DNA of 64,000 bases from Polynucleobacter sp. 86C-FISCH (GCF_018882415.1 NZ_JACVOL010000001.1:124001-188000), one strand, 5' to 3'; shown: positions 1 through 13,012, numbered from the stretch's first letter. Made by a program: numbers and translations. Notes: a model not told the origin generated them from the letters alone.

Positions 1-530
1 TCTTTTGAGTAAGGCGCAATAGCCTCATACACCTTCTTCACCACTCTATCTCTGAATAGGTTTTGGTATTGTGCCCGCTCATTCGGGTTAACCGAAAAGA
101 TTACCAAACCAGCGGTATCTCGATCAATGCGATGAATGGGGCTTAGCGTTTGTATGCCTGTTGATTTCTTTAGGCGATTAAGCAGGGTTTGATGCAAATA
201 AAGACCGCTCGGCGTCACAGGCAAAAAGTGGGGTTTATCTGCAACCAGAATATGCTCATCCTGGTACAGAACACTCTCTTGAAAGGGAATTTCTGGCTCG
301 CGCTCCAGCCTTCTGAAGTAGATTAAATGCGTATTAGGGAGATATTGATCATTGGCGGATAGAGCATGGCCCTCTTGATCAAGAATAAGCCCTTCGCTGA
401 AACGAGAGGCCCATTCCTCTTCCGCAATATGAGGAAATTGCTTTACAAAAAAAGTGAGTAAATTCGGATGGGCTTGATCAGCAGGTAAATAGACCCGCGA
501 TGCTGATACCCCTTCTGAATTAACCTTCAT
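1..530 (-). CDS. RluA-family pseudouridine synthase (3' end outside window)
   Basis: The N-terminal 176 residues of an RNA pseudouridine synthase; the gene runs off the left edge. The catalytic motif HRIDRDTAG is visible near residues 133-141, with Asp136 the expected nucleophile, preceded by the family's DEHILVADKP strand. The start is the ATG at 530, which gives MKVNSEGVSA. About 85 residues precede the catalytic domain; they do not clearly look like an S4 domain. The target base cannot be told from this fragment. Only about 46 bases separate it from the arsenic operon, whose last gene ends at 577 on the same strand. The family is clear, the exact member (RluA, RluC, TruC type) is not. Confidence 0.85.
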   Translation of the reverse strand, partial: MKVNSEGVSASRVYLPADQAHPNLLTFFVKQFPHIAEEEWASRFSEGLILDQEGHALSANDQYLPNTHLIYFRRLEREPEIPFQESVLYQDEHILVADKPHFLPVTPSGLYLHQTLLNRLKKSTGIQTLSPIHRIDRDTAGLVIFSVNPNERAQYQNLFRDRVVKKVYEAIAPYSK

Positions 531-576
531 AAAGCTCCACTGAAAAATGCCTTTAGGAGCTTAGTTTAAATTAATC

Positions 577-1623
577 TCAAATAGCTTTGAAATATCGGTC
601 TTTTATCCATAAGGCAACCGCAACCAAGCCTATCATGATGGGTACCTCAACAAGAGGACCGATCACCGCTGCAAATGCCGCACCAGAATTAATGCCGAAT
701 ACAGCTATGGCAACCGCTATAGCCAGCTCAAAGTTATTACTAGAAGCAGTAAAGGATAAAGTGCAGCAACGCTTGTAATCCATGCCCATCTTGGTTGTTA
801 TGACAAAGGTAATCACAAACATCACGCCAAAGTAAATGAGCAATGGAATTGAAATAGTCAACACATCGCCAGGCAGCTGCAGGATTAACTTGCCCTTTAA
901 GCTAAACATCACCACGATTGTGAATAACAAGGCGATTAAAGTGATCTTCCCAATTTTTGGCACAAAGTGTTCGTGATACCACTCTTTAGAAACAAACTTG
1001 AGTGCCACGTACCTAGTTAGCAAGCCAGCGATACAAGGAATACCTAAATAGATAAAGACAGTTTTGGCAATTTCTGCAATCGTAATGCTGACGTTAGAGC
1101 CGGCCAATCCAAAGAATGGTGGCAATACTGTTAAGAAGAAATAGGCATATAAGCTAAAGAACAGAACCTGAAAAATGGCATTAAATGCTACCAAGCCAGC
1201 TGCATATTCTGTGGAGCCTTTAGCAATGTCATTCCAAACAATAACCATGGCAATACATGGTGCAATACCAATCAAGATCAGACCGGCCATGTACTCCGGT
1301 TGATCGGGAACAAAGGTAATCGCCAGAATAAACATGAATGCAGGAGCAATGATCCAATTCATTAAGAAGGCAATGGCAAAGATCTTCTTATCTCTAAAGA
1401 CATCCGGCAAGTCTTCGTAGCGCACCTTTGCAAATGGGGGATACATCATCAAAATCAAGCCAATCGCAATGGGGTAATTAGTGCTGCCCACCTGAAATGA
1501 ATTGATAAATCCCTCTACCCCAGGAAAAAAGTATCCCAAGCCAATTCCAAATGCCATCGCGGCAAAGATCCAAACCGTTAAATAGCGGTCTAGAAAAGAT
1601 AGTTTTTTAGTTAGTGAAGTCAT
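577..1623 (-). CDS. acr3: ACR3-family arsenite efflux transporter
   Basis: Inner-membrane carrier that exports arsenite (and probably antimonite), the last step of arsenate detoxification after ArsC reduces As(V). The 348 residues form about ten hydrophobic helices, the usual ACR3 length. The family signature [12 protein letters not shown], with its conserved cysteine, lies near residues 121-132. The N terminus ([20 protein letters not shown]) is typical. It is the third gene of arsR-arsC-acr3, 8 bases behind arsC, so co-transcription under ArsR is expected. ACR3 rather than the unrelated ArsB type is clear from these motifs. Confidence 0.95.
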   Translation of the reverse strand: MTSLTKKLSFLDRYLTVWIFAAMAFGIGLGYFFPGVEGFINSFQVGSTNYPIAIGLILMMYPPFAKVRYEDLPDVFRDKKIFAIAFLMNWIIAPAFMFILAITFVPDQPEYMAGLILIGIAPCIAMVIVWNDIAKGSTEYAAGLVAFNAIFQVLFFSLYAYFFLTVLPPFFGLAGSNVSITIAEIAKTVFIYLGIPCIAGLLTRYVALKFVSKEWYHEHFVPKIGKITLIALLFTIVVMFSLKGKLILQLPGDVLTISIPLLIYFGVMFVITFVITTKMGMDYKRCCTLSFTASSNNFELAIAVAIAVFGINSGAAFAAVIGPLVEVPIMIGLVAVALWIKDRYFKAI

Positions 1624-1631
1624 GATGCTGT

Positions 1632-2111
1632 TTATATCTGTACGTGAATGTTTTTAAGACTCATGGAGTCTAATTTGTCTAACGGCATTGCAGCCAAGAT
1701 ATCAATGCGCTTTTTGAGGCCGTTCATCACCTCATTAAAAGCAGCCCTCTTTTCAATATCGGTACCCTGGACTTGGGATGGGTCTGGAAAGCCCCAGTGT
1801 GCGGTTACTGGATTACCAGGCCAGAATGGGCAGACCTCACCCGCAGCGTTGTCGCAAACAGTAACAATGAAGTCCATCTTAGGAGCATTCGGCTCGCCAA
1901 AAACATCCCAGCTTTTGGATTTGAGTAAGGCGCGGTCCATACCAAGCTCCACAGCGATATCTGCCGCAATCGGATTAACACTGGTTCCAGGTGTAGAGCC
2001 TGCTGAGAAGCCTCTTAACTTGCCACTTGGGTGTGTAGAGGCTAATGCCTCACCCAAAATTGAGCGTGCTGAATTATGAGTGCAAAGAAAAAGAATGTTG
2101 TATTGCTTCAT
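1632..2111 (-). CDS. arsC: Arsenate reductase, thioredoxin-linked LMW-phosphatase type
   Basis: Cytosolic reductase of arsenate to arsenite. The protein (159 aa) has the low-molecular-weight phosphatase P-loop CTHNSAR (Cys10 to Arg16) at the N terminus. It also has a second cysteine pair in [13 protein letters not shown] (about residues 85-94), matching the resolving Cys82/Cys89 pair of thioredoxin-coupled ArsC. The HWGFPDPS segment is also typical. It overlaps arsR by ATGA (2108-2111), so translation is coupled. The product is handed to the adjacent Acr3. The thioredoxin linkage is inferred from cysteine spacing. Confidence 0.95.
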   Translation of the reverse strand: MKQYNILFLCTHNSARSILGEALASTHPSGKLRGFSAGSTPGTSVNPIAADIAVELGMDRALLKSKSWDVFGEPNAPKMDFIVTVCDNAAGEVCPFWPGNPVTAHWGFPDPSQVQGTDIEKRAAFNEVMNGLKKRIDILAAMPLDKLDSMSLKNIHVQI

Positions 2112-2437
2112 ATCGATTTAGACCTTTTGACTACTTTGACAGTGCTGCAGTCTTGCCCACCACAGCAGTTTTCCAATAAAAATTCACTGAGATTCTGTAC
2201 GAGCTTGGCATTCGGTCGATAAATCAAATTACGACTTTGTCTCTCAACCAATAAAAGATTTGCGTGCACTAGCTCCTTGAGATGAAAACTCAAAGTAGCG
2301 TTCGGGATACCCAATTTCTCAATGATTTGACTTGGTGTTAGACCAACATCCCCCCGCTGAACAATTAAGCGAAAGACATTGAGTCTAGATTCTTGGCCTA
2401 AAGCCAAGAAAGCCTGAACAGCATCTGTATTTTTCAT
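2108..2437 (-). CDS. arsR: ArsR-family arsenic-responsive repressor
   Basis: Winged-helix metalloregulator (109 aa) expected to repress its own operon until As(III)/Sb(III) binds. The recognition helix region is around NATLSFHLKELVHANLL (residues 46-62). The alpha-3 ELCVCDL metal site of the E. coli type is absent (it reads RGDVGLTPSQI). Instead three cysteines cluster at the C terminus (Cys91, Cys92, Cys97 in CCGGQDC), like the alternative As(III) site of Acidithiobacillus ArsR. A TATAAT hexamer at 2445-2450 lies only about 7 bases from the ATG, so the transcript may be leaderless. It heads arsR-arsC-acr3. Confidence 0.93.
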   Translation of the reverse strand: MKNTDAVQAFLALGQESRLNVFRLIVQRGDVGLTPSQIIEKLGIPNATLSFHLKELVHANLLLVERQSRNLIYRPNAKLVQNLSEFLLENCCGGQDCSTVKVVKRSKSI

Positions 2438-2444
2438 ATTTCCA

Positions 2445-2460
2445 ATTATATAGAAATATA
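2445..2460 (-). promoter_or_regulatory. Candidate ars promoter -10 and ArsR operator
   Basis: On the minus strand a perfect TATAAT (2450 to 2445) sits just before the arsR ATG at 2437, inside the AT-rich imperfect palindrome ATATA-TTTC-TATAT. The position is right for an autoregulatory operator overlapping the promoter. No good -35 hexamer at 17 bases is seen. Function is inferred. Confidence 0.45.
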
Positions 2461-2471
2461 TGACAACAATA

Positions 2472-2494
2472 TTACAGGCCGCTAGGGCCTGTAA
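2472..2494 (-). terminator. Probable tex terminator hairpin
   Basis: Perfect 9-bp inverted repeat TTACAGGCC / GGCCTGTAA with a 5-base loop, downstream of the tex stop on the minus strand and followed by a weak T-rich tract (TATTGTTGT). It also separates tex from arsR. Confidence 0.6.
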
Positions 2495-2529
2495 ATACTT
2501 TGATGCTTAGTTTGAGATTGGTTTGCTCT

Positions 2530-4881
2530 TTACTTTTTGAGCTTACCAAATGCCGCTGCCATCGCATTATTGATTGGGGGCGCTTGCCTTCTGTCCTCTT
2601 GGGGTTTTCTAGGCTCGGCTGTTCTGGGGCGATTTGGGGCTCTTTGTTCGGGCTTGGCGCCTGCCTTAGGCGCCTCATCACTCAAGCGCATCGTTAAGGC
2701 GATTCGTTTGCGCTTTTCATCTACTTCAAGCACTTTAACCTTCACGACCTGCCCTGCTTTAACAACGCTATGCGGATCTTTGACAAAAGTATTGGAGAGC
2801 GCTGAAATATGCACCAAGCCATCCTGATGTACGCCAATGTCTACAAAGGCGCCAAAGGCCGCTACGTTGGTAACAACACCTTCCAGAATCATGTCTGCCT
2901 TCAGATCGCTTATTTTTTCTACGCCATCTTTAAAAGTTGCAGTAGTAAATTCAGGACGCGGATCGCGACCAGGCTTTTCCAACTCCTTAATGATGTCGGT
3001 TACTGTCGGCACACCGAACTGACCATCGGCATACTTTTCTGGTGAAAGTGATTTCAATAAACTTGCATCACCGATCACTTCTTTTACACCCTTCTTAATA
3101 TCCTTCAGAATTTTTTCAACCAATGGATAGGATTCTGGATGGACTGCGGAGGCATCCAATGGATCATCGCCATTCATGATGCGCAAGAAACCTGCAGCCT
3201 GCTCATAGGTTTTGTCTCCAAGTCGAGGAACGCTCTTAAGATCCGCTCTGGACTTAAACGCACCCTTACTATCGCGATAGGCCACAATGCCTTCCGCTAC
3301 GGTAGTACTTAGCCCTGAAACCCTCGCCAGCAATGGCGCAGAGGCTGTGTTCACATCAACACCAACCGCGTTTACACAGTCCTCCACAACCGCAACCAAT
3401 GATTTGGCTAATTGGGTTTGCATCACATCATGCTGATACTGACCAACACCAATCGATTTAGGATCGATCTTGACCAATTCTGCAAGTGGGTCTTGTAAGC
3501 GTCGAGCAATAGATACTGCACCACGCAATGAAACATCCATACCTGGTAATTCTTTCGAAGCATATTCAGATGCGGAGTAAACAGAAGCACCCGCTTCAGA
3601 GACAACAATCTTGGTCAGCTTTAACTCAGGCTTTGCTTTAATCAGCTCTTGAGCCAATTTATCGGTCTCGCGCGATGCAGTGCCATTACCAATAGAGATT
3701 AAAGTCGCATTGTGTTTCTCGGCTAATTTAGCCAGGGTATGCAATGAACCTGCCCAATCATTCTTAGGCTGATGAGGATAGATCACATCGGTATCAACTA
3801 CTTTGCCTGTAGCATCAACGACTGCCACCTTTACACCAGTTCGCACACCAGGATCTAGGCCAATCGTCACCCTGGGTCCAGCTGGAGCAGCCAAGAGCAG
3901 GTCTTTGAGGTTACGGGCAAACACATTGATTGCCTCAGTTTCTGAGCGCTCACGCAAAGCAGTCATTAACTCAGACTCTAGATGTAACGAGCACTTGATG
4001 CGCCAAGTCCAGCGCACGGTATCTGCTAACCATGCATCAGCTGGACGACCATCATTTTTAATCTTGAAGTGATTAGCAATACGATTCTCACAAGGATTGT
4101 GTGGTGAATCCCACTTAGGCTTCTCTTCTTCAGAATCTAACCGCAAGCTCACCATCAGCATTTGCTCACGGCGACCTCTAAACAAAGCTAAAGCGCGATG
4201 TGAAGGAATCGCCTTAATCGGTTCAGAGTAGTCAAAGTAGTCTGCAAACTTTTCACCCTCTTGCTCTTTACCGGCAATCACCTTGGACTCCACTACGCCA
4301 TGGTCTTGCAAATACTCTCTAAGCGACTGAACTAGTGTGGCATCTTCAGCAAAACGCTCCATCAGGATCTGGCGAGCACCTTCGAGAGCAGCCTTGGTAT
4401 CAGGCACCCCAGGGTTATTAGTCCCATCTACGTCAAATGCTTCTTTAATGTATTTAGCGGCTTCTGTTTCAGGGTCTAAATTAGGGTTGGCAAGCAAATC
4501 ATTCGCTAGCGGCTCCAAGCCAGCTTCCAGAGCAATCTGTGCCTTAGTTCTTCGCTTAGGCTTATAAGGAAGATACAAATCCTCTAAGCGGGTCTTATCT
4601 TCTGCCAACATGATCGCCTTCAGCAATTCTGGCGTCATCTTGCCCTGCTCTTCAATTGAAGCAACAATCGTTTTGCGACGGTCCTCTAATTCACGAAGGT
4701 AACTCAGACGCTCCTCTAATAAGCGCAGCTGTGCATCATCTAGGCCACCAGTTGCTTCTTTGCGATACCGGGCGATAAAAGGCACAGTTGCACCCTCATC
4801 CATCAAAGCGATGGCAGCTGCTACTTGGGCGGGCTTTGCAGAAAGTTCTTGGGCAAGACGTTGTTCAATTGATGGCAGCAT
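2530..4881 (-). CDS. tex: Tex RNA-binding transcription accessory protein
   Basis: Cytosolic nucleic-acid-binding protein of the Tex/Spt6 family (783 aa, the usual size). Domains in order: N-terminal helical region; YqgF-like RNase H fold around residues 325-450 ([20 protein letters not shown]); helix-hairpin-helix region ([15 protein letters not shown], then [14 protein letters not shown]); and an S1 RNA-binding domain near residues 650-725 ([20 protein letters not shown]). A basic, proline-rich tail of about 55 residues follows. It stands alone between two terminator-like hairpins. The family is certain; its precise physiological role is poorly known in general. Confidence 0.97.
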   Translation of the reverse strand: MLPSIEQRLAQELSAKPAQVAAAIALMDEGATVPFIARYRKEATGGLDDAQLRLLEERLSYLRELEDRRKTIVASIEEQGKMTPELLKAIMLAEDKTRLEDLYLPYKPKRRTKAQIALEAGLEPLANDLLANPNLDPETEAAKYIKEAFDVDGTNNPGVPDTKAALEGARQILMERFAEDATLVQSLREYLQDHGVVESKVIAGKEQEGEKFADYFDYSEPIKAIPSHRALALFRGRREQMLMVSLRLDSEEEKPKWDSPHNPCENRIANHFKIKNDGRPADAWLADTVRWTWRIKCSLHLESELMTALRERSETEAINVFARNLKDLLLAAPAGPRVTIGLDPGVRTGVKVAVVDATGKVVDTDVIYPHQPKNDWAGSLHTLAKLAEKHNATLISIGNGTASRETDKLAQELIKAKPELKLTKIVVSEAGASVYSASEYASKELPGMDVSLRGAVSIARRLQDPLAELVKIDPKSIGVGQYQHDVMQTQLAKSLVAVVEDCVNAVGVDVNTASAPLLARVSGLSTTVAEGIVAYRDSKGAFKSRADLKSVPRLGDKTYEQAAGFLRIMNGDDPLDASAVHPESYPLVEKILKDIKKGVKEVIGDASLLKSLSPEKYADGQFGVPTVTDIIKELEKPGRDPRPEFTTATFKDGVEKISDLKADMILEGVVTNVAAFGAFVDIGVHQDGLVHISALSNTFVKDPHSVVKAGQVVKVKVLEVDEKRKRIALTMRLSDEAPKAGAKPEQRAPNRPRTAEPRKPQEDRRQAPPINNAMAAAFGKLKK

Positions 4882-4940
4882 TTATTTAGTTTTCTGACTC
4901 GGATGCGTTCTATTTTTGGAATATTAGTATTGATTGAAGA

Positions 4941-4968
4941 ACAAAAGCCACCCGTAGGTGACTTTTGT
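4941..4968 (-). terminator. typA terminator hairpin
   Basis: Inverted repeat ACAAAAGCCACC / GGTGACTTTTGT with a short loop lies 18 bases after the typA stop. One stem position is a G-T type mismatch, and the A/T arms provide a T tract on the minus strand. Confidence 0.65.
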
Positions 4969-4985
4969 TATGCAGCTAAGCTAGC

Positions 4986-6803
<1,818 letters not shown>

Positions 6804-6850
6804 GTGAAGCTTCTAAAGTTAAAGATAAGTAAAAGGGTTATAAATAATGT

Positions 6851-7762
6851 TTAATGTGCCTGCGAAATCAAACGTTTTGGATGTAAAACTCCAGAGCGCC
6901 AATCAGCAGTACCAATAAAGTTATGGGGAGCAGCAGTTGCGCGATAGATGCGAACTAATGCCTCGATTGAAGGCAAATTGAGCGGAACACGTTGCCCCAT
7001 CTCCAGACGCTTAGCTTGTTGCTCATCCACCGTGAGGTGTGGCAATGTTTGCAAGAGCGCGTCTACTGGCAATATATAGTCAGCAGTATTTTGTAGGCCG
7101 CTTTGAATTGATTCGATCGTAAAAGACTGTTCGAGTGTTAGGTGCCCTACTTCAGTACGGCGCAAGCCGACTAAATGAGCACCGCAACCCAGGGCGTTAC
7201 CAATATCTTCAGCCAGAACACGAATATAGGTGCCCTTACTACAACTCACTTCTAGAGTAGCTTCTGGCCAGTTAATATTAGTCCAGCGAATAGAGTGAAT
7301 AGTGATGTCACGTGGCGCACGCTCTAATTCAACACCAGCACGAGCATATTCGTAAAGAGGCTTGCCATCACGTTTCAAAGCCGAATACATTGGCGGCACT
7401 TGAGAAATGGCACCAGTAAATTTAGGTAGTAACGCATCTAAGGCGGCTTTCATTTCCACATCACTTGCGAATGCTGGTAAAGGCAACTCTTCAATAATTT
7501 GGCCTTCTGCATCACCTGTATCAGTGCGTGAACCAAATTTCACTTGGGCGATATAAGTTTTATCTGCCTCGAGTAAGTCTTGGGAATACTTAGTAGCCTC
7601 ACCAAGGCAGATTGGCAGCAAACCAGTAGCCATCGGATCTAAAGTACCAGTGTGTCCCGCTTTGTCAGCGTTAAAAGCACGCTTGACGGCTGTAACTGCG
7701 CCCTGCGAACTCATTCCAGCGGGTTTATCTAGCAGCACTACGCCGTCGATTCTAATAGCCAT
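6851..7762 (-). CDS. truB: tRNA pseudouridine(55) synthase TruB
   Basis: Converts U55 of elongator tRNAs to pseudouridine and also acts as a tRNA chaperone. The 303 residues carry the catalytic motif GHTGTLDPMATGLLPI (about residues 36-51) with the nucleophilic Asp in GTLDP, the N-terminal DGVVLLDKPAGMSSQ, and the SCSKGTYIRVLAEDIG motif. The C-terminal segment is PUA-like. It starts 3 bases after rbfA, in the conserved infB-rbfA-truB order. Confidence 0.98.
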   Translation of the reverse strand: MAIRIDGVVLLDKPAGMSSQGAVTAVKRAFNADKAGHTGTLDPMATGLLPICLGEATKYSQDLLEADKTYIAQVKFGSRTDTGDAEGQIIEELPLPAFASDVEMKAALDALLPKFTGAISQVPPMYSALKRDGKPLYEYARAGVELERAPRDITIHSIRWTNINWPEATLEVSCSKGTYIRVLAEDIGNALGCGAHLVGLRRTEVGHLTLEQSFTIESIQSGLQNTADYILPVDALLQTLPHLTVDEQQAKRLEMGQRVPLNLPSIEALVRIYRATAAPHNFIGTADWRSGVLHPKRLISQAH

Positions 7763-7765
7763 GAA

Positions 7766-8134
7766 TTACTTAGTCTCGTCTTTTTGATCGCTCTCGACTG
7801 CCTGATCGATCAAACGAGACATTTCTATGCCATGCTCAACTGAGCTGTCATAGTGAAAATGCAATGTAGGGACTGTATGAATGTGCAAACGTTTAAACAG
7901 CAATGAATGTAAGTACCCTGCTTTTTCCTGGAGTGCTTTTAAAGCATGCTCAGGCTCAGCACCCAAAACAGTAAAAAACACTTTGGCATGCGCTAAGTCA
8001 GGCGTGAGCTCGATACTTTGCAAAGTAATCAAACCCAAACTTGGGCTGCGCAATTCACGAGGAATGAGCTCGGCCAGGTCTCGCTGAATTTGATCGGCGA
8101 GACGCTGGTTACGATGCGGGCTAGTCTTGTGCAT
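7766..8134 (-). CDS. rbfA: 30S ribosome-binding factor RbfA
   Basis: Small cytosolic KH-fold protein (122 aa) that binds 16S rRNA and is needed for late 30S maturation and cold adaptation. The sequence shows [14 protein letters not shown] near the N terminus, the strand [14 protein letters not shown] and the closing [13 protein letters not shown] typical of the family. It sits between infB (5-base gap) and truB (3-base gap), so it is part of the same transcript. Confidence 0.97.
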   Translation of the reverse strand: MHKTSPHRNQRLADQIQRDLAELIPRELRSPSLGLITLQSIELTPDLAHAKVFFTVLGAEPEHALKALQEKAGYLHSLLFKRLHIHTVPTLHFHYDSSVEHGIEMSRLIDQAVESDQKDETK

Positions 8135-8139
8135 ATTGC

Positions 8140-10899
8140 TTAGAGTGAACGTGCAACTTCAGTTACTTCAAACACCTCAAGTTGATCGCCTTCTTTGATG
8201 TCGTTGTAGCCTTTTAATGACAAGCCACACTCAACACCGGCACGAACTTCTTTTGCGTCATCTTTGAAGCGCTTGAGGGAATCAAGCTCACCAGTCCAAA
8301 CAACCACGTTGTCACGTAAGAGACGAACACTTGAAGTACGTTTAACGATACCGTCAACGACCAAGCAACCAGCAATTGCGCCAACTTTAGATACCAAGAA
8401 GACTTGACGAATCTCAACGAGACCGGTGATTTCTTCTTTCTTATCTGGAGTCAACATACCGCTCAGAGCTAACTTCACTTCATCTACTGCGTCATAAATA
8501 ATGTTGTGATAACGAATATCAACGCCATTGTTCTCGGCTAACTTACGAGCAGCTGCATCAGCGCGGGAGTTGAATCCAAAAATAACCGCCTTAGAAGCAA
8601 CCGCTAAGTTAACGTCAGTTTCAGTAATGCCACCCACAGCAGCGTGAACGATTTGCACCTTCACCTCTGGTGTAGAAAGCTTCATTAATGATTGAGCCAA
8701 AGCTTCTTGTGAGCCTTGAACGTCTGCCTTAATGATCAGCGGTAACAATTTAGCTTCAATTGCGCCTTCTTCCATGTTTTCCATCATGGTTTCAAGCTTG
8801 AATGCCTGCTGTTTAGCCAACTTCACATCACGGAACTTGCCTTGACGGAACAATGCAATCTCACGAGCTTTACGCTCATCAGGAACTACTTGTACCGCCT
8901 CGCCTGCAGCGGGAACTTCTGACAAACCTTGGATTTCCACTGGAATGGATGGGCCAGCCTCATTACAAGGCTTACCGTTTTCATCCAACATCGCACGTAC
9001 ACGACCAAATGTAGAGCCAGCTAGCAACATGTCGCCACGCTTGAGTGTTCCAGATTGAACCAAGATGGTTGCAACAGGTCCCTTACCTTTGTCCAAACGC
9101 GCTTCAATGACCAAACCTTGGGCTGGCGCATCTTTAGGGGCCTTGAGCTCGAGAATTTCAGCTTGCAAGAGAACGTTCTCTAGCAAAGCATCAATGCCTT
9201 CACCTGTTTTAGCGGACACTGGAATAAATGGCACATCGCCACCGTATTCTTCAGGAACAACCTGCTCAGCAACCAATTCTGTTTTAACGCGCTCAGAATT
9301 TGCTTCTGGTTTATCAATCTTATTGATTGCCACTACTAAAGGTACGCCACCCGCTACTGCATGGTGAATCGCTTCTTTAGTTTGTGGCATCACGCCATCA
9401 TCAGCAGCCACCACCAAGATCACGATATCGGTTGCTTTAGCACCACGAGCACGCATTGCCGTAAAGGCTTCGTGACCCGGAGTATCCAAGAACGTAATCA
9501 TGCCGCGCGGAGTTTCAACGTGGTACGCACCAATGTGCTGAGTAATACCACCGGCTTCACCAGTAGCGACTTTTGCTGCACGAATCTTATCGAGCAAAGA
9601 TGTTTTACCGTGGTCAACGTGACCCATCACCGTTACAACTGGCGGACGTGGCAATAACTCTGCATCATGACCGTCGGTGCCGAGATCCAAATCTGGATCA
9701 TCCAATTTCGCAGCGAAGGCTTTGTGGCCCATTTCTTCGACAATGATCATTGCAGTATCTTGGTCAAGCACTTGGTTGATGGTGACCATTTGGCCCATGC
9801 CCATCAATAACTTAATCACTTCTGCACTCTTCACTGCCATTGCATGAGCTAACTCAGCAACAGTAATCGTTTCTGGAACATGAACATCGCGCACTACTGG
9901 CTCAGTAGGAACTTGGAAGTTTGTGTCGACGTTTGCTTCAGCGATTTGACGCTGCTTCTTACGACCGCCACCTGAACGCCAACCACCAACACCACCAGAT
10001 GAATCACCACGAGTTTTTAAGCCACCAGGTTTCTTAGCGCCTTCTTCTTGCCATGTGGATGATGTTTCAGAAGATTTAATAGTCTTGCCGCCAACTTTGG
10101 CAACAGCCTTCTTCTTGTCATCGGCGCCTTCAGCCTTAGCAGGCTTATGCAAAGTACCTTTTTTCGCTTCTTCAGCAGCAATTTCACTTGGTGCCTTCAG
10201 AACACGAGCAGGAGCACTCATCATGTCGCGAATTGCCAAAGCCTCCGCTTCAGCAGCAGCACGACGTACACGAATGTCAGCTAATTCTTTTTCTTTAGTT
10301 GCAGCTAAGTCTTTTGCAGCTTTGTCAGCGGTCGCCTTTTTCTCTGCAGCAGCTGCAGCAGCATCCGGAGCCTCATCTACAGGAGCAACTTCTTTCACTA
10401 CTGGAGCGGCAACTTCTTTTTGACGTGCCTCTTCAGCCGCTTTCATTTCCGCTTCTTGACGAGCTAGCAACTCAGCTTGGCGAGTTGCCTCTGCTGCGCG
10501 CTTCTCTAACTCTTCTTCAGAAATAACGGGTTTAGCTGGCGCAGCTTTTGCTGCCGCTTTCGCTGGAGCTTCTTCTACCGCTGGCTCAGGAGCTTTGTCA
10601 CCCGCCTTAACGAGCACGCGCTTTTTACGTACTTCCACTTGCACAGTACGAGTACGTCCAGCAGAGTCTGCTTGACGAATCTCTGAGCTTTCGCGCTTGA
10701 TTAAAGTAATCTTTTTGCGCGCGCCTGTATCAGCGCTACCATGCGCTTTTTGTAAGTGCTCGAGAAGGACAGTTTTGTCCTTCTCGGTAATGCTTTCGTC
10801 CTCAGAACCTTTTTCGATACCGGCCGCCTTCAACTGCTCCAAGAGGTCTGGCGCGGTACGTTTTAATTCTTTAGCGAGTACTTTTACTGTTGTTGCCAT
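8140..10899 (-). CDS. infB: Translation initiation factor IF-2
   Basis: GTPase that places initiator tRNA on the 30S subunit and promotes subunit joining (919 aa). Order: IF2_N module (about 1-50); a long Ala/Lys/Glu-rich linker (about 90-300) with a basic Gly-rich patch; a second N-module (about 335-390); the G domain with [18 protein letters not shown] and NKIDKPEA; then domains II-IV. It lies 13 bases after nusA and before rbfA. The divergent linker is normal for the family. A shorter form from an internal start, as in E. coli, is possible but not resolved here. Confidence 0.98.
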   Translation of the reverse strand: MATTVKVLAKELKRTAPDLLEQLKAAGIEKGSEDESITEKDKTVLLEHLQKAHGSADTGARKKITLIKRESSEIRQADSAGRTRTVQVEVRKKRVLVKAGDKAPEPAVEEAPAKAAAKAAPAKPVISEEELEKRAAEATRQAELLARQEAEMKAAEEARQKEVAAPVVKEVAPVDEAPDAAAAAAEKKATADKAAKDLAATKEKELADIRVRRAAAEAEALAIRDMMSAPARVLKAPSEIAAEEAKKGTLHKPAKAEGADDKKKAVAKVGGKTIKSSETSSTWQEEGAKKPGGLKTRGDSSGGVGGWRSGGGRKKQRQIAEANVDTNFQVPTEPVVRDVHVPETITVAELAHAMAVKSAEVIKLLMGMGQMVTINQVLDQDTAMIIVEEMGHKAFAAKLDDPDLDLGTDGHDAELLPRPPVVTVMGHVDHGKTSLLDKIRAAKVATGEAGGITQHIGAYHVETPRGMITFLDTPGHEAFTAMRARGAKATDIVILVVAADDGVMPQTKEAIHHAVAGGVPLVVAINKIDKPEANSERVKTELVAEQVVPEEYGGDVPFIPVSAKTGEGIDALLENVLLQAEILELKAPKDAPAQGLVIEARLDKGKGPVATILVQSGTLKRGDMLLAGSTFGRVRAMLDENGKPCNEAGPSIPVEIQGLSEVPAAGEAVQVVPDERKAREIALFRQGKFRDVKLAKQQAFKLETMMENMEEGAIEAKLLPLIIKADVQGSQEALAQSLMKLSTPEVKVQIVHAAVGGITETDVNLAVASKAVIFGFNSRADAAARKLAENNGVDIRYHNIIYDAVDEVKLALSGMLTPDKKEEITGLVEIRQVFLVSKVGAIAGCLVVDGIVKRTSSVRLLRDNVVVWTGELDSLKRFKDDAKEVRAGVECGLSLKGYNDIKEGDQLEVFEVTEVARSL

Positions 10900-10912
10900 G
10901 CACTACTTCCTC

Positions 10913-12394
10913 TCATGAAGTAAACCAATGTTCGCGCGCTTTCATGATGAGCGTTTTCGCAGTTTCTTCGTCAATTTGTGTCGCCTCAACCAGCTCATCA
11001 ACAGCTAGTTCAGCAAGGTCGTCACGGGTATGTACTTGATTGTCAGCAAGCTTCGCAATCAACTCTGTAGTCATTCCTTCTAGGGAACGCAAGTCTTGCG
11101 AAACTTCGCCAATACGCTCTTCTTTTGCTAACTCCATCGTTAACAAGGAATCACGAGCACGAGTACGCAACTCATTCACAGTGTCTTCGTCGAATGAATC
11201 GATTTCTAACATTTCAGACAATGGCACGTAAGCCACTTCTTCCAATGTGTTGAAGCCTTCTTCAATCAAGATATCAGCTACTTCTTGGTCTACGTCCAAT
11301 TTGTCCATAAACAATTGGCGCACAGAAGAAGCTTCTTTCTCAGTTTTCTCAGCAGACTCTTCAGGAGTCATGATGTTGATCTGCCAACCAGTCAAATCGC
11401 TCGCCAAACGAACGTTTTGTCCGCTACGGCCAATCGCGATTGCCAAGTTCTCTTCGTCAACTACAACATCCATCGCGTGACGCTCTTCGTCAACTACGAT
11501 AGAAGAAACTTGGGCTGGAGCCAAAGCACCAATCACAAACTGCGCTGGGTCTTCAGACCACAGCACGATATCCACTGCTTCGCCAGCCACTTCGTTACGC
11601 ACTGCAGTAACGCGTGTGCCACGAACACCAACGCAAGTACCGATTGGGTCGATACGCTTGTCATAAGTAATGACGGCAATCTTTGCGCGGATACCAGGAT
11701 CACGGGCAGCGCCTTTGATCTCTAATAAGCCCTGCTCCATCTCTGGAACTTCGTTCTCAAACAACTTGATCAAGAAATCTGGGCAAGTGCGTGAGAGTTC
11801 AATTTGTGGGCCACGAGCTTCACGATCCACTTTGAGGATGTAAGCACGTACGCGGTCACCAGAACGCAAGTTCTCTTTTGGAATCATTTGATCGCGGCGC
11901 AGCAACGCTTCAACCCGACCAGATTCAATGATGAGACCATTTTTGTCTGCACGCTTCACGGTACCGGTCATGACTTTTTCGCCACGCTCAAGGTAGTCGT
12001 TCAAAATTTGCTCGCGCTCAGCATCACGAATGCGTTGCAAGATCACTTGCTTGGCAGCTTGTGCGCCGATACGACCGAAAGCTAAAGATTCGATTTGCTC
12101 TTCGATATAGTCGCCAACTTCCATGTCAGCAAGTTGCTCTTGAGCTTCAAATTGCAGAATCTCTTTATCAGGCTCTTGCAAACCGGCTTCGTTTGGAACT
12201 ACCAACCAGCGACGGAAGGTTTCGTATTCACCAGTTTCGCGATCAATCGAAACGCGGATATCCACGTCTTCTGTGGCATAACGCTTCTTGGTTGCAGAGG
12301 CTAAAGCCATCTCCAACGCCTCGAAAACGATAGCTTGATCAACGTTCTTTTCACGCGCTAGCGCGTCTGCCAACATGAGAACTTCTCGGCTCAT
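10913..12394 (-). CDS. nusA: Transcription termination/antitermination factor NusA
   Basis: RNA-polymerase-binding factor (493 aa) controlling pausing, termination and antitermination. Order: N-terminal RNAP-binding domain (1-125); S1 domain around [20 protein letters not shown]; two KH domains ([37 protein letters not shown]); and two C-terminal acidic helix-hairpin-helix repeats ([38 protein letters not shown]). The two AR repeats are the enterobacterial-like long form. The ATG overlaps the rimP stop (ATGA), coupling the two. It is expected to feed back on the leader upstream of rimP. Confidence 0.98.
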   Translation of the reverse strand: MSREVLMLADALAREKNVDQAIVFEALEMALASATKKRYATEDVDIRVSIDRETGEYETFRRWLVVPNEAGLQEPDKEILQFEAQEQLADMEVGDYIEEQIESLAFGRIGAQAAKQVILQRIRDAEREQILNDYLERGEKVMTGTVKRADKNGLIIESGRVEALLRRDQMIPKENLRSGDRVRAYILKVDREARGPQIELSRTCPDFLIKLFENEVPEMEQGLLEIKGAARDPGIRAKIAVITYDKRIDPIGTCVGVRGTRVTAVRNEVAGEAVDIVLWSEDPAQFVIGALAPAQVSSIVVDEERHAMDVVVDEENLAIAIGRSGQNVRLASDLTGWQINIMTPEESAEKTEKEASSVRQLFMDKLDVDQEVADILIEEGFNTLEEVAYVPLSEMLEIDSFDEDTVNELRTRARDSLLTMELAKEERIGEVSQDLRSLEGMTTELIAKLADNQVHTRDDLAELAVDELVEATQIDEETAKTLIMKAREHWFTS

Positions 12395-12882
12395 GACTTT
12401 CTTCCTTTGAAATCAATAACAGGGACCAACCGAGTCTTATCGACCTCGGCTAAAGAGAACTCCAATTGAGAAGGCTGACCATCAGCACCCTCAAATACCA
12501 AACCAAACTTTGCATCCGGTGAATTCAATTCACCACTCAGCAAACCTTGCAACTCACCACGAAAATTCTTGCGATTGCAAACAGCAACACGCAACTTCAA
12601 ATCCACTTGCATTCCAGCGAAGCGCTCATAATCAGCGGCACTTTTTACCGGACGATCCAATCCTGGAGATGAAATCTCTAAGCGCTCATATGGAATGTTT
12701 TCAACCGGCAAGGTGTAGCTCAACTGATGACTCACCTTTTCGCAATCCAACACCGAAATCAAGCGCTCGTAATCTGGGTTTTCAATCGTGACGCGCAGCA
12801 AACCTCCGGCTTCACGCTCAATCTCAACTAGCGTATAACCCAAGTTTTCCAGCTCTGCAGAAATAACCTGCTGATCCTTCAC
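12391..12882 (-). CDS. rimP: Ribosome maturation factor RimP
   Basis: Cytosolic 30S assembly factor (163 aa) with the two-domain RimP fold: N-terminal alpha/beta part ([20 protein letters not shown]), the signature [20 protein letters not shown] around residues 65-84, and a C-terminal SH3-like barrel. It starts with GTG at 12882, supported by the Shine-Dalgarno-like AAGGGG 4 bases before it. First gene of rimP-nusA-infB-rbfA-truB-typA, preceded by a structured leader with its own terminator (12907-12931). Confidence 0.96.
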   Translation of the reverse strand: MKDQQVISAELENLGYTLVEIEREAGGLLRVTIENPDYERLISVLDCEKVSHQLSYTLPVENIPYERLEISSPGLDRPVKSAADYERFAGMQVDLKLRVAVCNRKNFRGELQGLLSGELNSPDAKFGLVFEGADGQPSQLEFSLAEVDKTRLVPVIDFKGRKS

Positions 12883-12906
12883 GACACCCCTTCATACCAA
12901 AATGGC

Positions 12907-12931
12907 AAAAAAAAATGGGCTTCAAAGCCCA
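12907..12931 (-). terminator. rimP-operon leader terminator (attenuator candidate)
   Basis: On the minus strand a perfect stem TGGGCTT/AAGCCCA is followed by nine T residues, a textbook intrinsic terminator. It lies only about 25 bases before the rimP start, not behind a gene, so it can only act on rimP-operon transcripts or read-through from rluB. Confidence 0.8.
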
Positions 12932-12953
12932 TATTCTCGAAATTCAGAACAGG

Positions 12954-12983
12954 CCGACTTACGTTGATCGCAACATCAGTCGG
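12954..12983 (-). ncRNA. Structured leader RNA element upstream of rimP
   Basis: A long stem-loop in the 5' leader: outer stem CCGACT/AGTCGG and inner stem GTTG/CAAC around an ATCG loop. It lies just upstream of the leader terminator. A rimP leader RNA with attenuation has been described upstream of rimP-nusA in other proteobacteria; whether this belongs to that family needs a covariance search. Confidence 0.5.
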
Positions 12984-12991
12984 TAACCACT

Positions 12992-13012
12992 AAAAACAGC
13001 AGAATCCTGCTG
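12992..13012 (-). terminator. rluB terminator
   Basis: Minus-strand hairpin ACAGCAG/CTGCTGT (loop GATT-like) followed by TTTTT, 44 bases after the rluB stop. It could also be the first hairpin of the rimP leader if transcription starts near 13016. Confidence 0.6.

Noticed and set aside
12950..12985. Stem-loop resembling part of a tRNA, at the place of metY in E. coli
   Set aside because: No acceptor stem, anticodon arm or TPsiC loop; too short. Better explained as a leader hairpin.
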